Origin: Dromiciops gliroides | Lineage: Eukaryota; Chordata; Mammalia; Microbiotheria; Microbiotheriidae | NCBI RefSeq assembly: GCF_019393635.1 | Contig: NC_057861.1 | Coordinates: forward strand, 84,561,827-84,625,826 | DNA: 64,000 nt | Direction: 5' to 3' | Shown here: positions 26,601 through 33,735 of the stretch, piece after piece | Position numbering within the stretch: position 1 is the stretch's first letter | How the letters are laid out: each line of letters starts with the position of its first letter | Made by a program: the position numbers and the translations under genes | Notes under the pieces: model-generated | Seen by the model: only the letters and a program-made list of their open reading frames with translations | What the model was told of the DNA's origin: nothing | Database searches by the model: none

Positions 26601-26877
26601 AAAACCCCCAGAATCCCACCAGAAGACTTCGAAGAGGCCTCAGAGGTCACCTCTTCCACCATTTTCATTTTATGAATGGAATCTCAACAGCAAGCTCAAT
26701 TTGAACCAAAGCCTCTAGATGTTCTTCCTCTCCCCAGTGCCCCCCTGTATCCCAGCCCACTAGGGGACTTACCTCAATGAAGGTGTTCAAGGTGGCATTG
26801 GTAGGGTTGTGAGTGATAAGGAACCGCATGTTCTTGTAGCAGACCTCGACAGGGGCTGGCCGGTTCATTCGGGCCAT
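2159..26877 (-). CDS. PTP4A3: PTP4A3 (PRL-3) protein tyrosine phosphatase, five coding exons
   Basis: Small dual-specificity-type phosphatase of the PRL family. In known members it is farnesylated, sits on the plasma membrane and endosomes, and binds CNNM magnesium transporters. Joining 26877-26773, 18576-18484, 12284-12154, 7908-7834 and 2276-2159 gives 522 nt, that is 173 codons plus TAA, the usual family length. Visible landmarks are the N-terminal [12 protein letters not shown], Cys49 (redox partner), the WPFDD loop with general acid Asp72, the P-loop HCVAGLGR with nucleophile Cys104 and Arg110, a basic KRRG stretch, and the CAAX box CCIM at 170-173. Paralogue choice rests on [20 protein letters not shown], on GITV and on [10 protein letters not shown], which match PTP4A3 rather than PTP4A1 or PTP4A2. 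All introns are GT-AG and keep frame, and no break is seen. The start ATG lies in a good context (ACCATGG). Confidence 0.97.
2277..7833 (-). other. PTP4A3: PTP4A3 intron 4
   Basis: No exon seen inside. It contains MIR fragments (about 2700-2790 and 3150-3260 plus; 3365-3560, 4500-4720 and 5090-5330 minus; 7435-7560 plus), an L3/CR1-like piece at 4890-5085, an L2 piece at 5445-5570 and a degenerate GACA/GATA tetranucleotide zone at 6640-6815. The stretches 3600-4480, 5600-6630 and 6870-7430 show nothing recognisable. Confidence 0.8.
4890..5085 (+). repeat. L3/CR1-type LINE relic
   Basis: Reads CTCCATTTGGAATACTGTAT, CAGTACTGGACACCACA and TTTAGAAGGGCAGTGATAAA, the diverged form of the CR1-clade reverse transcriptase C-terminal region (LEYC.Q.W.P). 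Sense orientation, ancient. Confidence 0.55.
7834..7908 (-). CDS. PTP4A3: PTP4A3 coding exon 4 (residues 110-135)
   Basis: Completes Arg110 and encodes [20 protein letters not shown] and QFIR plus two bases of Gln135, 75 nt. The acceptor is GTCTTCTAG and the donor is GTAAGT. The [11 protein letters not shown] wording is that of PTP4A3. Confidence 0.96.
8020..8250 (+). repeat. MIR SINE
   Basis: Plus-strand MIR features in order: GACCCTGGACAAGGCACTTG, TCTCAGTTTCTCCATCAGCA, then the 3' part with ACCTCATAGAAACATTGC. Diverged. Confidence 0.6.
8411..9671 (-). mobile_element. 5'-truncated L1 LINE (ORF2 end plus 3' UTR) with target-site duplication
   Basis: The minus strand carries the last part of L1 ORF2: an open frame of about 212 codons (9653-9015) with [57 protein letters not shown] and [11 protein letters not shown], all hallmark L1 ORF2 C-terminal wording. 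A 3' UTR with a G-rich tract, AATAAAATACC and a poly(A) tail follows. The same 15-bp word CTTTAATAAGCTTTT flanks it at 8411-8425 and 9657-9671. Being only the 3' 1.2 kb, it cannot move on its own. A TATACA microsatellite has expanded in its 3' UTR. Confidence 0.95.
8574..8658. repeat. (TACATA)n microsatellite
   Basis: About 85 bp of TATACA/CATATA hexamer repeats within the L1 3' UTR. Confidence 0.95.
9880..10345 (-). repeat. L3/CR1-type LINE relic, antisense
   Basis: Phrases such as CTCTTCCACATGACAGCCCT, CCATCCTGGTGGCCCTTCTC and TCCAGCTTGTCGATGACATT are the antisense of the CR1-clade 3' part of ORF2. Highly diverged, no open frame. Confidence 0.65.
10610..10830 (-). repeat. MIR SINE, antisense
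   Basis: TTTCATTTTATTGATGAAAG, CCAAAGAGACTGAATGGCTT and ACTGAGGCCATCTGACTC give the antisense MIR order. Diverged. Confidence 0.5.
10889..11085 (+). mobile_element. WSINE1-type marsupial SINE with TSD
   Basis: Starts GGGGCAGCTAGGTGGCACAG at 10901. It has the tRNA-like B box GAGTTCAAATCTG, the TGGGCAAGTCATTTAACCCC stretch and an A/AG-rich tail. The 12-bp duplication GAAAAAGATATG lies at 10889-10900 and 11074-11085. Confidence 0.93.
11285..11530 (+). mobile_element. MAR1-type marsupial SINE
   Basis: Longer SINE class: GAGTTCAAATCTGGCCTCAG, TGTAAAATGAGCTGGAGAAG, GAAATGGCAAACTATTCCAG and GGGGTCACAGAGTTGTACAT, ending in an ACAACAA-rich tail. An antisense MIR abuts it upstream (11105-11285). Confidence 0.85.
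11930..12075 (-). repeat. L3/CR1-type LINE relic, antisense
   Basis: CTCCAGTGATGGAGATTCTG and GAAGTCCTTCCTCATGTCTA match the antisense CR1-clade 3' region. A sense scrap of the same family lies at 11755-11830 (AATGTGATGTGGCAGCC). Confidence 0.55.
12154..12284 (-). CDS. PTP4A3: PTP4A3 coding exon 3 (residues 67-110, active site)
   Basis: Encodes [13 protein letters not shown] through HCVAGLG plus the first two bases of Arg110, 131 nt. It holds the general acid Asp72 and the catalytic P-loop CVAGLGR with Cys104. The acceptor is CTACCCAG and the donor is GTGAGT. Compared with human PTP4A3 the middle reads [14 protein letters not shown] instead of LSLVKAKFCEAPGS. Confidence 0.96.
13338..13477 (-). 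mobile_element. WSINE1-type SINE, 5'-truncated, antisense
   Basis: Antisense SINE: pyrimidine/G tail, TGAGGCAATTGGGGTTAAGT, TTTGAACTCAGATCCTCCTG, ending early at CAGGGCTGCTTC. Flanked by the 10-bp word AACAATTCCC at 13338-13347 and 13468-13477. Confidence 0.85.
13681..13855 (+). mobile_element. WSINE1-type SINE with TSD
   Basis: Body GGCAGCTGGGTAGCACAGTG to TCAATTGCCTCACC plus an A tail. The duplication AAAGGTTGGGGA lies at 13681-13692 and 13844-13855. Confidence 0.92.
14576..14743 (+). mobile_element. WSINE1-type SINE with TSD
   Basis: Body GGTGGCTAGGTGGCACAGTG with a small internal gap, TAACCCCCATTGCCTCACT and an A tail. The 12-bp duplication (AAATCTCCTCTA / AAATCTCATCTA) lies at 14576-14587 and 14732-14743. 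Confidence 0.92.
14795..15331 (+). mobile_element. Possible ancient solo LTR (endogenous retrovirus kin), fossil
   Basis: A 537-bp non-SINE block that begins TGATGGG and ends CCCTTAACA, so it has TG...CA ends. It has two CCAAT motifs near 14930-14950, a TATAAT-like box at about 14970 and a CT-rich stretch downstream, an arrangement that fits an LTR. No clear target duplication is seen, and no internal genes flank it, so it would be a solo element. It could instead be an unrelated unclassified repeat. Confidence 0.35.
15340..16100 (-). repeat. L3/CR1-type LINE relic, antisense, long
   Basis: AAATGTGGTCTCCAGCACTG, TAATCTAAGTGTAAGACTTC, ACGTTTATCCCTATGATATT and AGCTTTGTATCTGCAGATTT follow the order of the antisense CR1-clade 3' region. 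One of the longer copies here, without an open frame. Confidence 0.7.
16330..16715 (+). repeat. L2 LINE fragment
   Basis: AACATTTATTAAGCACCTGT, GGTGCCAGGTACTATGCTA and CCCTGCCCTCAAGGAGCTCA are L2 3'-region words. The downstream part (GACTTCTTTATAGAAGATG, GAGACTTGAAGGAAGCTGG) is a companion old repeat sequence. Confidence 0.65.
17625..18130 (+). repeat. L2-related old interspersed repeat
   Basis: GGCACTTTGCTAAGTGCTAA, TCCCTTCAAAGAAGGCATCT, then GACTTTGAATGCCAAAGAG and GAATTAATAGGAAGCCACT. The same companion sequence recurs near 45600-45720 and 53420-53650, so it is a dispersed family. Exact family not certain. Confidence 0.45.
18484..18576 (-). CDS. PTP4A3: PTP4A3 coding exon 2 (residues 36-66)
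   Basis: Encodes [11 protein letters not shown] through GITVM, 93 nt, phase 0 at both ends. The acceptor is TCTTGCAG and the donor is GTGAGC. It contains Cys49, which in PRL phosphatases forms a reversible disulfide with the catalytic cysteine. Met66 replaces the Val found in human PTP4A3, a conservative change just before the WPFDD loop. Confidence 0.96.
18790..18960 (-). repeat. MIR/THER1 SINE, antisense
   Basis: CATCTTACAGATGAGTAAAC and TAAGTGACTTGCCCAGGGTC in antisense order. A plus-strand MIR follows at about 18990-19240 (CTAATCTGTGAAATGGGGAC). Confidence 0.7.
19281..19383. repeat. Polypurine (AAG/AGG)-rich tract
   Basis: About 100 bp of almost pure A/G on the plus strand, followed by a short TAA repeat. 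Confidence 0.9.
19435..19905 (+). mobile_element. Plus-strand SINE split by an antisense SINE (nested)
   Basis: The 5' piece (about 19435-19486, GGGCAGGTAGGTGCCACAGT) and the 3' piece (19664-19905, AAGACCTGAGTTCAAATCTC onward) belong to one MIR/MAR1-like copy. Between them an antisense MAR1-like SINE (about 19487-19662) runs from CATTTCCTTGACC to GAGCCATCTAGCTGCC. TAGAATCAGGAAG and TAGAGTAAGGAAG at its two edges look like its target duplication. Confidence 0.75.
19945..20190 (+). mobile_element. MAR1-type SINE
   Basis: AGCCAGGTGGCGCAGTGGAT, CTCATCTGTCCAATGGGCTG, AAATGGCAAATCACTCTGG and GGGTCCCAAAGAGTCAGACA, ending ACTGAACAACAA. Confidence 0.88.
20187..20570 (-). repeat. THER1/MIR copy split by an antisense WSINE1
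   Basis: The host copy reads CATTATCCCCATTTTACAGG before, and AAGGTCACACACATAGCTAA after, an inserted antisense WSINE1-type SINE (about 20293-20455). Near-identical words GGTGACTTTT at about 20287 and 20460 are its target duplication. Confidence 0.8.
20712..20883 (-). mobile_element. WSINE1-type SINE, antisense, with TSD
   Basis: T tail, GTGAGGCAATTGGGGTTAAG, to CTGCGCCACCTAGCTGCCC. The 13-bp duplication CCTGCTCACTCTT lies at 20712-20724 and 20871-20883. Confidence 0.94.
22690..22945 (+). repeat. THER1/MIR-type SINE
   Basis: GATGCAGTGGATAAGAATAC, GTGCGACTCGGGACAAGTCA, CTCAACTATAAAATAGGAT, GGGTGTGGTGAGGATCAAA and GTGCCTTGCACACAGTAGGC give the full THER1 order including the L2-like tail. Confidence 0.8.
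23405..23515 (-). mobile_element. WSINE1-type SINE fragment, antisense
   Basis: AAGGCAATTGGTGTTAAGTG to CTACTGCACCACCTAGCTGC. No T tail and several small gaps, so an older copy. Confidence 0.8.
24925..25545 (-). repeat. L3/CR1 relic interrupted by a THER1 SINE
   Basis: The CR1-clade antisense (TCCAGTGATGGAGAGCTCAC; later CCAAAGGCAAGACTTTACAT and CCATCTGCAAATGAA) is split by an antisense THER1 at about 25070-25320 (ATTTAAGTGCCAACTATGTG, TTATCTCATTTAATCTTCAC, ATTTGAACTCAGGTCTTCCT). Confidence 0.75.
26773..26877 (-). CDS. PTP4A3: PTP4A3 coding exon 1 (residues 1-35)
   Basis: Encodes [12 protein letters not shown] through TLNTFIE. It ends in GAG followed by the donor GTAAGT, phase 0. The 5' side has a long pyrimidine tract and possible acceptors at CACAAG (exon start 26887) or CAAGAG (26885), leaving only 8-10 nt of UTR before the ATG. 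Residue 13 is Cys where human PTP4A3 has Ser. Confidence 0.96.
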
Positions 26878-27830
26878 GGTGTGGCCTCTTGTGGTGGCGG
26901 AAAGGGAGGAAAGGGGCCAGGGAGGGGAAGACCAAAGGAGAGATCAGGGATGGGGAGGTACAAAGGGACCAGGGCGCCTGTCAGATCCCTACGTCCACCA
27001 AAAAAAAAAAATTTAAAATAAAATAAAACACCCAGATGAGAAAAATAGAGCCCTGTGCTTTGTGAGGAGGGGTGGAAGGAAAGAGTTAAAAATAAACAAT
27101 ACCCCCTCAAAACCAACACAAATGTTGTGCAAATGCTATCAGCTTCTGGGAAGGTGTTAAGGTTGCCACAAGGGTTCTATTCTGTTTAAAAAAAAGAAAG
27201 AAAGAAAGAAAAACAAAAACAAAACAAAAATCACCGGAAAGCCTGATTCTTTTAAAAAAAACAAAACACCCCACCCCCGCCCCCCAAAAAGCCCTCCTCT
27301 ACAGGTAACAACCAAGCCAAGACTCCAGAACTTGAAGTCAAATACTTAGATGGGAAAGGATGGGGAGGGGAGGGCCCCAAGGACAAAGACCATAGATCCT
27401 GCTGTTCTCTGTGCCCCCGTCTGGGCAGCGGGGCAGCTGTACACAGCCGGGTCGGTCCAGCAGCAGGCGTAGAAGCTCAAGGAGCCTCCTTCAGCCTTCC
27501 CTCTCCCACTCTTGGGGTGGGCAACCAAAAGAACACAAGGATCCAAGTTTAAAAAAACAAAAACAAAAACAACAAAAAAAGAAAAAAAGGAAAAAACCCA
27601 AGGAACAGAAGCAACGTAAAACTGAACTCGACTGGGGAGAGAAGGCCTCTGTAGATACTGAAGAGTTCGGGGCAGTGACGGCGTCCTGGGTCACGTTACC
27701 CCATCGGGGTACGGGGAGTCCTTGGGAGCAGCAGGGGGCTCAGGCAGCAGGGACAGCCACGGTCGGACGCCGGGCGTTGGGAGCCATTCGCAGGAGCCTT
27801 GAATGGTGACAGCCGGGCGCAGGCGCCTCC

Positions 27831-27893
27831 TCACCGGCGGGCGCGATGTTGCGCGTGGCAGTATTCAAAGCTGCTCCCCACAGGCGTCTCCAT
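27831..27893 (-). promoter_or_regulatory. Upstream ATG frame in the PTP4A3 5' leader
   Basis: An ATG at 27893-27891 opens a 20-codon frame (METPVGSSFEYCH...) ending at a TGA that lies inside the splice donor, so in the spliced mRNA the frame would run on into the next exon. Control by a magnesium-sensitive upstream ORF has been reported for PRL phosphatase mRNAs; whether this is the same element cannot be decided here. The context (TTTATGG) is moderate. Confidence 0.4.
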
Positions 27894-27924
27894 AAATCCG
27901 GGGCTGTTCAGAGGCCAGCAACTT
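27835..27924 (-). other. PTP4A3: Candidate PTP4A3 5' UTR exon
   Basis: 90 nt flanked by a strong acceptor (pyrimidine tract ending TCTCTCTGCACAG) and the donor GTGAGG. It is CpG-rich, 0.95 kb upstream of coding exon 1. Its role as the exon joined to coding exon 1 is inferred from position and splice sites. CpG-rich sequence continues on its downstream side (to about 27650), so use as a separate promoter is also possible. Confidence 0.5.
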
Positions 27925-28297
27925 CTGTGCAGAGAGAGAAAAAACAAATTTTTTAAAAATCTATTTTTCTGACTCACCCTTGGCATCCCTCCTACCATGA
28001 GATAACTACCCAGTGCAGGCTCTGAGCTCTGGCTACCACAGCAGGGATGGTGGGGCACTGAACCATCTTCAATCTCTTGCCCAAGTTTCCTAATGCCCTA
28101 GAGTATAGAACTGGGAGAGAGCTGCTAGGATTAGGACTCAACCAGTGACTCGGGCATGTCAGTGACTTAGTATGTCATCAGGGCTGGGCCTCAGTGTGGG
28201 GTCAGAGAACATCAAACATTTAACTGGCCCATGGAGGGATCAAAAAGGCAACCCCAGTATCACTACCACCGAGCAACATGGCCAATACGCACTCATT

Positions 28298-28474
28298 CAT
28301 ATTCTTAGACCCGGGAGTAGCTAGGTGGCTAAATGGATAAAGCACCAGCCCTGGATTCAGGAGGACCTGAGTTCAAATCCAACTTCAGACACTTGACACT
28401 TACTAGCTGTGTAGGCAAGTCACTTAACCCTCATTGTCCCAGGGGAGAAAAAGGTAATGCATATTCTTAGACCC
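28298..28474 (+). mobile_element. WSINE1-type SINE with TSD
   Basis: AGTAGCTAGGTGGCTAAATG to CACTTAACCCTCATTGTCCC. The 15-bp duplication CATATTCTTAGACCC lies at 28298-28312 and 28460-28474. Confidence 0.94.
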
Positions 28475-28774
28475 ATCACAGGTCAGAGAGCTAGAGGGGA
28501 TCTCAGAAAATAGAACAGCGGGTGTCAAGAATTAGGAGATCCCTCAGAAACAACAAGTCCCCTGCCTTAATTTTACAGGTGAGAAAACTAGCTCTAGAGA
28601 GAAAAGAAAGTTCCCCCAAAGTCACCCTGCCAATCAGGGCAGAGCCAAAGCTCAAACCCAGAGATCTGGATGCCCACACTCAATTGTCCTTCCTACCACA
28701 CCATGCTGCCTCATTAGACTAGACTCAAAAGAACTGGGTTCTAGTTCCAGGCCCTAGTACTACAAACACACCAC

Positions 28775-29030
28775 GTGTCCTCTTTTGTTGTTCCGTTGTT
28801 TCACATGTGACTGACTCTTCCTGACCCCATTTTGGGGGTTTCTCGGCAGAGATACTGGAGTGGTTTGCCATTTCCTTCTCCAGTTCATTTCACAGATGAG
28901 AAAACTAAGGCAAACAGGGTAAAATGACTCACGCAGGGTCACACAGCTAGGAAGTATCCAAGGCCAGATTTGAACTCAGGAAGTCTTCCTGACTCTAGGC
29001 CCAGCGCTCTATCTATTGTACCATGCCCAC
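28775..29030 (-). mobile_element. MAR1-type SINE, antisense
   Basis: TTTGTTGTTCCGTTGTTTCA, TGACCCCATTTTGGGGGTTT, TGGTTTGCCATTTCCTTCTC and ATTTGAACTCAGGAAGTCTT in antisense order. Confidence 0.88.
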
Positions 29031-29272
29031 AGGTCCACTCAGGCCCTCACTTTGTCCACTCGTGAAATGAGGGTAATGAGAGACTGTGGTAATGAGAAAA
29101 CCCATGACTTTGATTTCAGAAACCGACTCTGTTCTTTATCACCTGGGTGACCTTGGCAAAGTTCCTTTCCCTTCTCTAGATCTCTGTTTCCTGGTCTATA
29201 AGCGAAGGGGATTGGGTAAGATGCTCTCCAAGGTCATTTCCAGTTTGAGCTCATAGGATCCTATGCTCACCC

Positions 29273-29273
29273 G

Positions 29274-29304
<31 letters not shown>
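29273..29304. repeat. (GCCT)n microsatellite
   Basis: Eight perfect GCCT units. Confidence 0.97.
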
Positions 29305-29305
<1 letters not shown>

Positions 29306-29824
29306 CCTTTCAGGGATCTCTAATAAAGAGCAAGTGAGATCCATATTGCCGCCAGCAGACAGCTGCCTCTTCCTCATTCTGACCAGAGAGCAGAGCAGTG
29401 AGATTTGCACCACCATGAGGAAGGAGGTCACGGGGTGACCTATGCCCCGCAGCCACCAGAGCCTAGGAGGGCCAGGCTGGGGTTTCTTAGCCACACTTTC
29501 CGGTGTTACAGAGTCGCCTGACCCAGGAAGGTCAGGGTGGAACAGCCAAGAAGGAAGGATATGACGCCTGGGAGCAGCTGTCAGAAACACCTTCCCACAC
29601 CATCCCCCTCCTGCCCCCCAACCAGATAAGGGGGGCGGCTATTGCCAGACTCTCCCAGCCCTGGCCTACCGCCCAATGGGGGGGGGGGGCTCACCATCAC
29701 CCCAGAGGAAAGCAATTTTAGTGTCAAGGGTCCCCACCCCCACACCAGCACTGGGGAAACTCCCCTCAGCCAGAGAAAAGAGAAACAGTAGTTGTGGGCA
29801 AGGAGGCAGCTGCAGAGACTAACC

Positions 29825-29828
<4 letters not shown>

Positions 29829-29875
<47 letters not shown>

Positions 29876-30320
29876 GCAGGTGTGCATGTGTGTATGTGTT
29901 TGTACGTATGTATGCATGTGGGGGGGGGGCATGTGTGTGTGCACATGCACATGCGGGGGAATGAAAGAGAGGTTGTATACACATGGGCATGTGTGTTTTG
30001 AGTGCCTCCAGAGTGTATTTTTATATGTGGGGTAGGGGAAGCACCTATAAGTATGCAGGTGACTATGTAGGAGGGTTTCTGTTTGTTTCTGTACCTGTGT
30101 GTATGCATGCACACATATGAGTCAACTTCTCTGTCTTCCTTTGCTCACATACACAAGAGAGGTAGTGTGGGCAGAAATATCTGTATGTGTGCTGAGGGGG
30201 CTCTCGGTGTATGGATTTGTATGTGTGTAGCTATGTGGGTGATGGTATGTGTTTATATGCTGGTACATGTATGGGCACATGTATGTATACATGGGCACGT
30301 GAGTACACTGAGTCCACCCC
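29829..30320. repeat. (TG)n run with degenerate TG/TATG-rich extension
   Basis: A perfect TG run at 29829-29873, then about 450 bp of degenerate TGTGTATG-like sequence with G/T excess on the plus strand. Open frames here are artefacts of the repeat. Confidence 0.9.
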
Positions 30321-30339
30321 ACATGGACAGAGTTCTTTG

Positions 30340-30470
30340 TGTTGTCTCCTCCATTAGACTGAGTTCCTAAAGAACAGGGAAATGTGTTGTTTTCTTTGTA
30401 CCCAACCCCTCAATGCTTTAGCAGAGTTCCTGGCACATAGTAGGTGCTTAATAAGTGTTGGTTGATGGTA
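30340..30470 (+). repeat. L2 LINE 3' fragment
   Basis: CTCCATTAGACTGAGTTCCT, then CCTGGCACATAGTAGGTGCT and TAATAAGTGTTGGTTGATGG. A second L2 end lies at 31020-31095. Confidence 0.75.
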
Positions 30471-31104
30471 AGTATGTACAAGTCAGTGGGAGGGTTAAGG
30501 GTGGATATATGCATGTATGTGCACTTACCTGTGTCTGAAATGACAACTATAGGAGCATACAGAGGAACGTGCTTGTGTACGTGTGAATGTGTGGGAGAGA
30601 AAACGTCAATCACTCCTGGACAGCCCACACAGCTTTGTCTCCACCCTGCTGCCTCCCCTGATCAAGGAGAGAGGGACAGGGGGCAAAGGAGGAGTGAGAA
30701 GGCAGGATCCCAGTGGGTCTTCTTCAGGCAGGTCTTCCATGCCCAAGCCCAACGCCCCCAATGATGCCTCCAGGGGCCTTTCTTCTCCTCAGGAAAGGGA
30801 GGCCAGGTAAAGACCTGGTACTGATGTCTGGGAACAGGGAGACTATTCCTCTCCAAACAAGGAACATGAAAGGGGGGAGAGGGGGAAGGGGGGGGGGTCA
30901 CTGATTAGCAGGAAGAAGCTGGTAAAGGAAAAGAAGCCCTAATTAGAAACTGGTAGCCCTAATCCCCAACTCTTTCCAACCCCCTTGGACATCCAAGACA
31001 CATCAAACATTCATGTAAATTTGTGTCTGTCTTTGTGTCCCCACTGTCCACCACGTTGCCTGGCACATAGTAGGCTCTTAATAAATATTTGTTCTACTGC
31101 ACTC

Positions 31105-31362
31105 CTGAGGCAGCTAGGTAACACACTGGACAGAGTATACTAGGCCTAGAGTCAGGAAGACCTGAGTTCAAATCTGGACTCAGACACTTACTAGCTATGT
31201 GACCCTGGGCAAGTCATTAACCCTGTTGGCCTACAGTTCCTCGTCTATAAAATGAGCTGGAGAATGGCAAACCACTCTAGAATCTCTGCCAAAAAATACC
31301 CAAATGGGGTCATGAAGGGTCAGACACACCCGAAACGACTGAACAACAACAAAAACAACAAA
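31105..31362 (+). mobile_element. MAR1-type SINE
   Basis: GGCAGCTAGGTAACACACTG, TATAAAATGAGCTGGAGAAT, CAAATGGGGTCATGAAGGGT and ACTGAACAACAACAA. Confidence 0.88.
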
Positions 31363-31544
31363 TTGCATTCTTAGAATTATAAGAAGCAGTATTGTATGGA
31401 AAAAACAGATGACTAAAACCTAGGAAAACTGGGTTTAAGTCCCTTTCTTACTATTGATTCTATATGACCTTAGGTAAGTCCCTTCCTCTCTTGGGGGTCT
31501 CAATTTATTTCTCAATAAAAGAAGAGACCTGAACTACACAAATG

Positions 31545-31880
31545 AGTAAATGAAAGAAAAAGCTTTTATTTAATGCTTACTGTGAGCCAAGGACTTATTG
31601 GATGCCAGAGATATAAATATGAAAGCAAGGACAGTTCCTGCCTTCAAGGAAACTACATTACAATGTCAGATGCACATACAGATAATAATGATGATAATAA
31701 TAGCTAACACACATAGAACTCTTTAGGGTTTGCAAAGCACTTTAGATATCTAATTAGAGCTCTACAACAAACCAATGAGGTAGGTTACTGATGAGAAAAT
31801 TGAAGCTCTGAGAAGTTATGTGATTTGCCCAAGGTTACCAGACTTGTTTTCCTGTTTCCAAGTCCAAAGCCGTCTACTAT
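31545..31880. repeat. L2 fragment followed by antisense MIR
   Basis: 31545-31670 is L2-like (TATTTAATGCTTACTGTGAG, TTCCTGCCTTCAAGG). 31690-31880 is antisense MIR (GGTTTGCAAAGCACTTTAGA, GATTTGCCCAAGGTTACCAG). Confidence 0.6.
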
Positions 31881-33239
31881 GCCACCAGCAAGTGATGGCC
31901 AAGGCAGGGCCCTTTGGTCCAAGAAGTTACTAGGAAAGTTACTGGGTCTAAAGGAGAAGCAGACTGACTTCGTCCCATCCAAAAACAATGGCAGAGTTGA
32001 TTTGACCATAGTTCGTGATTCCAGAACTGGAAAGCTAGGGTAGGTGAAGAAAAGGGGAAGTAGGTAATTGACTGAAAGGCTGCTAAAAAGGAGAGTGAAG
32101 TGAAGCCTGAACTGGGGCTTTCCTGAAACAGTAAGTGGAATAGTAAACAGCAACAATCAGGAGTGGGGGAGCCCCTGGGGTGGAAGTTCCTCCAGGACAC
32201 ACATCTCTACCTACCTGGACAGTTTCTCTCCACTTAGCCCTGGTAAAGTTAGAGCTAGAGCCAATCTTTCATTTTCTACATTAGAAATCTGGGTCCAGTA
32301 GAGGTTAAATGGCTGGCCTATGGTCACTCACCAATAAATGGCAATATCTGAACTCAGGTCTTCAGACTCTCAGGTACAGTGCTCTTTCCACTACTCCACA
32401 CTTCCCATAAGCCACCTTTAAGAGCAGTGTTAGAAAGTTCTCAGCCTGGGGTCTGCAAACCCCCAAGAGTTACAAGAAACTTGTCGAGGGACTAAGGGGA
32501 TTATCTGACAAGTAACTATATTATCCAACTGAAATAATCCACAAAGTCCAAACTGACCCCAATCAATGAAGTTACAAAATTTTGTGTGTACCCTTGGGAG
32601 AAGACAACCTAATTACTCTCTTTAGTCTATTTCTTACGTACATACACACAGTAAGCTCTACAAGTGATTTCCTTTCATGCTGAAGAAGATATACAGGAAG
32701 ATTTGCTGAAAAGCTACTGAATGTAGGAGCTGTAAAGGGCTTGAGAAGCCCTGCCTCAGAACAACAGCACTTTAGACCCAAAGCCCAGAGATGGGGAATA
32801 ATATCCCTGAAATCACACTCCAAGTCCACAGCAGAGCAGCCATGATGCATAGAGGCAGTTAACTCTCAGGTCTCTCCCCACCTGGGGCTGGGGCAGGGAA
32901 GTAGAAAGGAAAGGGAGGGATGTTTGGGAAAAGCAAGTAGGACTGGCAAACCCACTTCTAGCAATCTCAGGGAGGATGAGGGTGTTAGAGGGAGTGGAAA
33001 AACTCTGAGACAGGCTATACCAAGGGGTAAAGACTGCCCCAGGCCCAGAGAGAAAAGGCTGGTAGATGAGAAGAATAGAAAGCAAAGGCCTGAGCAAGAG
33101 AGGAAAATGTGACTATCAAAACCAGGAACTTTTCATCTCTAGCTCAGAGGAGCAGATTTCAGTCTGGCCAGAGCTACAGCCAGGAGGGTCTGGGACAGTG
33201 ATTATTAGTTCCTGAGCCCACAGTTAATCTCCAAAGCAT

Positions 33240-33735
33240 TATTATCACTTCCAAACCCAACTCCAACTCCTACAGAGCCCACTCAAACAAGGTATCTCCA
33301 TAGTAGATATCCACACACCCCATAAATATCCCCCATACACATGCATTCCCCTCTAGCTCCACAAAGATGCAAATAAGCAAATTTCCAACACATACTTCCT
33401 CCTGCAAGAAGCATTCATTTCCCTAAGATACACCCTCCCCAACACTAAGGCAGACATAAATTCCCCTCTGACATACATTTTAACACAAGAACACACAAAC
33501 ACCTCAGATATACACCGTCTTCTCCTGCAACACGCTCAAAATCTCAAAATATACCTTGTCCCACCTTCCCACCCCACACCTACCTTGCTCACCCCCAAAC
33601 ACACAAGTCTTTCTTCAACAATACCCAGACACTGTTCCCCCAATACATTTTCACCCAGCATACACACATCTCCACGAATTCAGACAAGCACACACAAATA
33701 CACCCCCCGCGCACGCCAAATAAACACCCACCTCC
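33240..33735. other. G-poor, A/C-rich strand-skewed stretch
   Basis: About 500 bp in which the plus strand is strongly depleted of G and full of CA-, ACAC- and CCC-containing words. No repeat unit, gene or known repeat family is evident. It sits 1.2 kb downstream (in gene orientation) of the CpG island. The rest of 32000-33240 shows old MIR scraps only. Confidence 0.6.

Larger units (their letters stand above)
18577..26772 (-). other. PTP4A3: PTP4A3 intron 1 (after coding exon 1)
   Basis: No exon seen. Repeats listed separately occupy about 18790-20885, 22690-22945, 23405-23515 and 24930-25545. A pyrimidine-rich tract is at 22225-22345. The stretches 20890-22080 (GC-rich), 23530-24900 and 25550-26760 show old MIR scraps at most. 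Confidence 0.75.

Noticed and set aside
26665-26772. Continuation of the PTP4A3 start frame past residue 35
   Set aside because: The sequence after GAG is a textbook donor (GTAAGT), and the protein continues correctly only in the exon at 18576-18484.
29581-30370. Cys/Val- or His/Thr-rich frames around 30 kb
   Set aside because: Produced by the TG-repeat region and not by a gene.
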